A stretch of DNA of 64,000 nt, from NCBI RefSeq assembly GCF_040371545.1, contig NZ_AP029048.1:1302001-1366000 (forward strand), read 5' to 3'. The translations under genes were made by a program, and so were the position numbers. Each line of letters starts with the position of its first letter. Position 1 is the stretch's first letter. Shown here piece after piece: positions 59,879-64,000 of this stretch. The notes beneath the pieces were generated by a model, which was given only the letters and a program-made list of their open reading frames with translations, did not search any database and was not told the DNA's origin. The DNA comes from Synechococcus sp. M16CYN (lineage in GTDB: Bacteria > Cyanobacteriota > Cyanobacteriia > PCC-6307 > Cyanobiaceae).

Positions 59879-60943
59879 ATGGCGACCACGCCTCTAAGCA
59901 AGCTGGCTTACCAAACTCTCCAACAGGGGAAAAGCATCGCTGGGCTGGCCCATAAGGGGTTAAGCACCAAGCTGATGGAGCTGGTCGCTCCGGATGCTAT
60001 GCCCAGTACAGAATCGGTATCTGCCGACATCCTCCAAACCCTGCGTAGCTCGATGATGCAGTTGGAAGAGCGTGATTGGCAAGAAGCCGAACAAGGGCTC
60101 TACCCTACTGCTCTTCTTTTTGATGTTCCATGGCTTGATTGGGCCAGTCGTTATCCGCAAATTTGGCTCGATTTACCCGCCATATGGAATAGGAAACTGG
60201 AACACAATGTACGTGATCTACCTAAAACAACGGATTCCTCGCTTTTTCCGGATTACTACCTCCAAAACTTTCACCACCAAACCGACGGTTACCTTAGTGA
60301 CCGTTCCGCAGGTCTATATGACCTACAGGTTGAAATTCTCTTCAATGGTACCGCTGACGCCATGCGGCGCCGTGTAATCGCTCCACTGAAACGTGGTCTC
60401 AAGCATTTCGCCGACCGTAGCCCGGCGTCGCTTCGCGTCCTTGATGTTGCAACAGGAACCGGTCGGACTCTACATCAAATCCGTTCTGCTCTCCCACATG
60501 TGGAGTTAATTGGGATAGATTTATCCGATGCTTATTTACGGCAGGCTAATCGCTGGTTGAACAAGACCCAATCATCTCTTGTCCAGCTAATCCGAGCTAA
60601 CGGCGAATCTCTTCTGCTTGCTGATGCTTGTCTGCAAGGCGTGACGTGTGTATTTCTATTACATGAGCTTCCTGGCGATGCGCGTCAAAACGTCGTGAAT
60701 GAGGCATGGAGAGTACTTGAACCAGGTGGTGTACTTGTTTTAGCTGACTCTGTTCAACTGGCTGATGCGCCGCAATTCAGTGTTGTGATGGAGAACTTCC
60801 GTAGGTTCTTTCACGAACCTTATTATCGCGACTACATAGGTGATGACATTGACGCGCGTCTTAGAACCGCTGGTTTTAAGGAAATCACCGCCGATTCTCA
60901 TTTCATGACACGTATTTGGTCTGCCAGAAAACCTGATTGTTGA
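59879..60943 (+). CDS. SAM-dependent methyltransferase, class I
   Basis: 354 residues from ATG 59879. The N-terminal 170 residues are unlike the usual fold and may bind substrate. The Rossmann core starts at about 195 with VLDVATGTGRTL (motif I), then LIGIDLSDAYLRQA (acidic loop), and EAWRVLEPGGVLVLADS late. The substrate is unknown; the layout is close to the quinone/lipid methyltransferase type. It follows glnA by about 120 bases, with a terminator between, so it likely has its own promoter. Confidence 0.88.
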   Translation: MATTPLSKLAYQTLQQGKSIAGLAHKGLSTKLMELVAPDAMPSTESVSADILQTLRSSMMQLEERDWQEAEQGLYPTALLFDVPWLDWASRYPQIWLDLPAIWNRKLEHNVRDLPKTTDSSLFPDYYLQNFHHQTDGYLSDRSAGLYDLQVEILFNGTADAMRRRVIAPLKRGLKHFADRSPASLRVLDVATGTGRTLHQIRSALPHVELIGIDLSDAYLRQANRWLNKTQSSLVQLIRANGESLLLADACLQGVTCVFLLHELPGDARQNVVNEAWRVLEPGGVLVLADSVQLADAPQFSVVMENFRRFFHEPYYRDYIGDDIDARLRTAGFKEITADSHFMTRIWSARKPDC

Positions 60944-61638
60944 AAATACCCTTAGCTAATTTACTGAAATGACTCCCTACCGATAAATCATAGGGATGAG
61001 ACGGTGTCGAATAGTAGTTGCTTTAAAAGAAACTATATAACAGACTTAGTTTAGGATTTGAAGGATTGTCATCGCTCTTCATTACCCATTCCCATTTTAC
61101 TTGGGCAACAACCTAGCGCGACTATGAAGTTGTCGCTTCCTTAATTAAAATCATCAAAGAAAACCTTTATATAAAGCAGGGTTAGGAGGCAAAAGTTTCA
61201 TAGTCTTCGATATCCGAGAATTTATTAGACTGAAGAGTAGTTAACTTAATCGTTTGGCCATCTTTGATTATGGTTAAAAGGTGGTATCGATAGCTTGTCG
61301 TCTAGTCTAATTTTTTCAGAGAAGTACCAAGCTAATAATAATGCTTCTCATCCTTAGTAACAACTCATCTAGACCAGAATCCCTATCCAGATAAATTGTC
61401 TGCGTACGATGCCCCCCAGCTGCAGAACCTGGACTAATTAACAGCTACCCTAGAAGTGATACTTTTGCCGACAGTGGCGAGTCTAGCTTTTAGGTTTTGT
61501 CTAACTTTGTAATCTACCCATTTCAACCTTGATTTGCCTTTATACAATTAGCCTGCAGATACCCTAATGTTTTTCTAGTGCTATCCATACGCTCATCTCC
61601 TTTCGACCCCGAGACTAAATTAACTTCGCTGCAACGCT
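60944..61638. other. Intergenic region with mixed composition
   Basis: About 700 bases without an intact gene. The left part is AT-rich; the middle (61381-61440) has 30 of 60 bases as G or C, gene-like. Within it one frame (61342-61512) is open but for a single TAA at 61435. It may be the relic of a lost gene. Confidence 0.45.
61342..61512 (+). pseudogene. Possible coding relic with one internal stop
   Basis: 56 codons in one frame with one TAA at 61435. The translation contains HLDQNPYPDKLSAYDAPQLQ before the stop and LTATLEVILLPTVASLAF after it. I recognise no family. Gene-like composition compared with its flanks is the main evidence. Confidence 0.3.
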
Positions 61639-61893
61639 ATGGATAAACTGAGATCCACCTGGCCTGATCAAGTCCAGATCCTGGCAACAGAACTGCACAA
61701 TCTTTTAATAATTAGAGACCGAGACTGGCACAAATTGAAGTCACAATCAGGCCGACGGGCTGCCGAACTGCTCGCTGCAGCACTCGTTCAATTAACCCAA
61801 GGCGGTAATCACAGCGATGTAGCTGCACTCACCAATCAAGCGCTTGGTTGGATCAAAGGAGAACTAAAAGACCCCGGTTGTCCTCACCATTGA
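61639..61893 (+). CDS. Conserved-type small protein, 84 residues
   Basis: 84 residues, mostly helical: WPDQVQILATELHNLLIIRDRDWHKLK, RRAAELLAAALVQL and TNQALGWIKGELKDPGCPHH. The end GELKDPGCP resembles a small cyanobacterial protein family (I think DUF6439) without known function. It overlaps the convergent ATPase gene by 30 bases. ATG 61639. Confidence 0.72.
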   Translation: MDKLRSTWPDQVQILATELHNLLIIRDRDWHKLKSQSGRRAAELLAAALVQLTQGGNHSDVAALTNQALGWIKGELKDPGCPHH

Positions 61894-62322
61894 ACGGCGA
61901 GAAGCCAATTGTAATCGGTTACCTCGACGGCTCCAGCGCACGTCATCAAAGCATTGGTGAATCAGAAACAGTCCACGTCCGTGCCTTGCATCGAGTGCGG
62001 TTGGCAACGCAGTGCCTCGCGCATGATCAGGTAGACCACCACCTTCATCTTGGACCTGCCAGACCAGCCAGTTCGGCGTAAGAATCCGCCGAATACGCAG
62101 TTGTTTCCGAGGGTTTTCGAAATTACCATGCCGAACCGCGTTGACTAATGCCTCATGAAGACCAAGTTCAATCTTTTGGCCAATCGTCTTACAGCCGACA
62201 GGTTCGACCAAAATCTCCAACAGCGGAGCAAGTCGAAGCGTTGACGGCAAAATGAAATCTGCCCAGCGGAACTGGGGAAATGTCACGATCCGCCCTGCGA
62301 CAAAAATCTCCCGTGAACTCAC
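61864..62322 (-). CDS. RsbW/anti-sigma-type serine kinase-like ATPase (HATPase fold)
   Basis: 152 residues from GTG 62322. The N box (LHEALVNAVRHGN), G1 box (VQDEGGGLPD) and G2 (GRGLFLIHQCFD) of the GHKL fold are all present. Proteins of this kind phosphorylate anti-anti-sigma factors or bind sigma factors in partner switching. No RsbV/STAS or SpoIIE-type phosphatase gene is near, so its partners are unknown. It lies about 30 bases downstream of the GUN4 gene on the same strand and is probably co-transcribed. Confidence 0.85.
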   Translation of the reverse strand: MSSREIFVAGRIVTFPQFRWADFILPSTLRLAPLLEILVEPVGCKTIGQKIELGLHEALVNAVRHGNFENPRKQLRIRRILTPNWLVWQVQDEGGGLPDHARGTALPTALDARHGRGLFLIHQCFDDVRWSRRGNRLQLASRRSMVRTTGVF

Positions 62323-62350
62323 TTGGTTCAGCCCTCGCCGTCACGATATT

Positions 62351-63070
62351 TCAAAATTGGCGAGCGATTAAAGCTGGATGACGAAGCACGGCGTCCATCA
62401 AACGAACACCACGCAACTGATTAATCAAAGGCATATGGCCTTCTGGGGCTTCCATAGACCACGTGAAAGAATCTGGGTACCGTGTCCAGACTCCTCCTCG
62501 CTTCCAGCCGATCCGCTGCCAAAGCTGATCATAACGACCCTTCAAAGTCTTTAACAAACGAGCTTGAGCTGTGAATCCGAATCGCCCTTGGGAATAAACG
62601 GTCCAGAGTCGATCAACGCTGACAAGGTCAATCCCCTGCATGAATGACACCTCGCTGAAATAGACGTAACCGCGCTGAACTGCTGCCTCACCGGCTAATT
62701 GGCGCAATATATCGCTGGTAAGACGATCGGCTGCTTCAAAATCCTGATGTAGAAGATGGCGTTGCAGCGGAGCGAAATCCAAGCCAATAGCCGATTCCAC
62801 GGTGAACCAACCTTTCGTTGAATCAGTCAGCAACGCTGTGACAGCGTCGGGTTGATAGCGTTGGAGCACCTGTAGGATCCAACCGGGAGCCCAATCGTCC
62901 CCATTGGGATCGAAGGGATCAAGCACCGAGGGACCAAGTTTCGCCAGGTCGTCGACGCGTGCTTGGATCGTCTTAATGAGCGACCGACGCTGTCGTGCAC
63001 TACCTGTGACTAAGAGCTCAAGAAGTAGGTCGATACTGAGGTTTGGAGCGGGTGTGGAACCGGAAAGCAT
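62351..63070 (-). CDS. GUN4-domain protein
   Basis: 239 residues. The C-terminal GUN4 fold (from about 85) is clear: LQRHLLHQDFEAADRLTSDIL, YFSEVSFMQGIDLVSVDRLWTVYSQGRFGFTAQ and FTWSMEAPEGHMPLINQLRG. The N-terminal 80 residues are a helical bundle, as in cyanobacterial Gun4 (LLLELLVTGSARQRRSLIK). Gun4 binds protoporphyrin and Mg-protoporphyrin and stimulates Mg-chelatase. Because cyanobacteria may carry more than one GUN4-domain protein, I do not call it gun4 itself. Confidence 0.88.
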   Translation of the reverse strand: MLSGSTPAPNLSIDLLLELLVTGSARQRRSLIKTIQARVDDLAKLGPSVLDPFDPNGDDWAPGWILQVLQRYQPDAVTALLTDSTKGWFTVESAIGLDFAPLQRHLLHQDFEAADRLTSDILRQLAGEAAVQRGYVYFSEVSFMQGIDLVSVDRLWTVYSQGRFGFTAQARLLKTLKGRYDQLWQRIGWKRGGVWTRYPDSFTWSMEAPEGHMPLINQLRGVRLMDAVLRHPALIARQF

Positions 63071-63110
63071 TTTTCACAGCTAGCTCTGTTAGGCACGGTG
63101 CTAGTCCACT

Positions 63111-64000
63111 ATGTCAGGAATGGAAGATGATTGTCCCATTGCAATCGACGAGTTGCGAAATCTACACGGCCCACTGGTAGATGTTAGAAGTCCGGCTGAA
63201 TTTTTGAAAGGCCACTGGCCCGGCGCTACCAACCTTCCTTTATTTAATGACGAAGAGCGAGTTGCAGTTGGCACAAGTTACAAGCAGGACGGGCGGATTC
63301 AGGCAATTCACCTGGGACTTCGTCTCGCCGGCCCCAAAATGAGCGCTTTGGCCAACAAGCTTGAGCAGTTCAGAGGTTTAGACCGGCCAAGAATCTATTG
63401 TTGGAGAGGAGGGATGAGGTCAGTCAGTATGGCTTGGCTAGCCGAGCAGATTGACCTCAAGCCGCTGCTACTTCAAGGCGGATACAAGGCATACCGTCAC
63501 TGGGCCCAATCGCGTTTCGACCAGCCTTGGCCTCTTCGGATTATAGGTGGTCAAACAGGTACAGGGAAAACTGATTTGCTGCTAGCTCTGAACCAGAAAG
63601 GCGTCGCGGTGCTTAATCTTGAGGGCCTTGCCAACCATCGAGGCAGCAGCTTCGGTGGTCTTGGACTTCCGGACCAACCTAGTACGGAACATTACGAGAA
63701 CCTGTTAGCGGAAGTATTGGATGGTTACCGACAAAGCAATGTTCGATCTATTTGGTTAGAGGCGGAAAGCATTCAAGTAGGTCGTTGTCGAATTCCCAAA
63801 AGCCTTTTTAACCAGATGAGATCTGCCCCCGTAATAGAAATCCGTCGCAGTCTCCCTGAACGTGTGAAGCAACTGGTGGAGGTTTACGGGCACCAAAGTG
63901 CTAAAGCTCTAGCAGACGCGACACACAGAATCAGCCGACGGCTTGGACCACAACGAACGGAGCAGGCTCTGGGGGCAATCGCACAACAGGACTGGACTAA
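63111..64000 (+). CDS. mnmH: tRNA 2-selenouridine/geranyl-2-thiouridine synthase (3' end outside window)
   Basis: 296 codons from ATG 63111, open to the window edge. It modifies wobble 2-thiouridine. The rhodanese domain with catalytic Cys (YCWRGGMRS) is residues 1-130, followed by the P-loop GGQTGTGKTD and a helical extension. Family length is about 350-370, so some 60 residues are missing. It is divergent from the GUN4 gene across 40 bases. The selD gene is not in view, so selenation is not implied. Confidence 0.92.
   Translation, partial: MSGMEDDCPIAIDELRNLHGPLVDVRSPAEFLKGHWPGATNLPLFNDEERVAVGTSYKQDGRIQAIHLGLRLAGPKMSALANKLEQFRGLDRPRIYCWRGGMRSVSMAWLAEQIDLKPLLLQGGYKAYRHWAQSRFDQPWPLRIIGGQTGTGKTDLLLALNQKGVAVLNLEGLANHRGSSFGGLGLPDQPSTEHYENLLAEVLDGYRQSNVRSIWLEAESIQVGRCRIPKSLFNQMRSAPVIEIRRSLPERVKQLVEVYGHQSAKALADATHRISRRLGPQRTEQALGAIAQQDWT

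Overview
The window looks like chromosome from a photosynthetic alpha-cyanobacterium of the marine Synechococcus/Cyanobium/Prochlorococcus kind. It encodes chlorophyll, haem and bilin genes (chlP, hemA, a GUN4 protein, pcyA), an allophycocyanin-type phycobilisome core subunit (apcF), carbon metabolism genes in the order rpe-glpX-hemA-glgC-gnd-pgl, a B12-dependent ribonucleotide reductase, and several small proteins of picocyanobacterial type. apcF and pcyA argue for a phycobilisome-bearing Synechococcus-like cell rather than Prochlorococcus. The unusual property is architecture. Genes are tightly packed, often overlapping by 1-134 bp, but the blocks are separated by long gene-poor stretches of up to about 2 kb that are strikingly AT-rich. 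One sampled desert line has 13 G/C in 60 bases, whereas one ilvD line has 34 in 60. This is what gene erosion in a shrinking genome would leave, so a host-associated or otherwise reduced lineage is my inference. I saw no transposase, prophage, CRISPR array or defence system.

Layout. 1-9128: the 3' part of nrdJ, then a desert holding only tRNA-Ser(UGA), a 69-residue hypothetical gene and a lone SDR oxidoreductase. 9129-22066: a dense block with a DMT transporter, COG0523 GTPase, pentapeptide protein, UPRT-like protein, ilvD, CIA30 protein, and the carbon/tetrapyrrole cluster pgl-gnd-glgC-hemA-glpX, with rpe divergent. 22116-23513: desert. 23514-28991: the minus-strand group typA, DUF309, lptA, lptB, lptF/G, ccsA. 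29553-50632: a dense block with cell wall peptidases, chlP, glyS, sir, recG, tsf, rpsB, a glycosyltransferase, the overlapping pcyA-devB-devC-devA set, a pair of M16 peptidase-family genes, a SipA-like regulator, bioY and lspA. 50633-52628: a less AT-rich gap with apparent relics. 52629-60943: GTPase/DUF697 protein, a PLP decarboxylase, tadA, a class V aminotransferase, apcF, glnA with a good terminator, and a methyltransferase. 60944-61638: gap with a possible relic. 61639-64000: a small conserved-type gene, an anti-sigma-type ATPase, a GUN4 protein and the 5' part of mnmH.

How the genes work together. gnd and pgl supply the oxidative pentose phosphate pathway, glpX and rpe the Calvin cycle, and glgC starts glycogen synthesis. 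hemA begins tetrapyrrole synthesis, and chlP, pcyA and the GUN4 protein direct it to pigments that apcF would bind. sir and glnA assimilate sulfur and nitrogen. lptA/B/F, devBCA, the glycosyltransferase and the two D-Ala peptidases serve the cell envelope. I found no convincing new defence or mobile system. The points most worth a second look are the desert architecture, the UPRT-like protein without its PRPP loop, the long antisense coding overlap at 54142-54275, and the inverted-repeat mosaic at 29438-29537.
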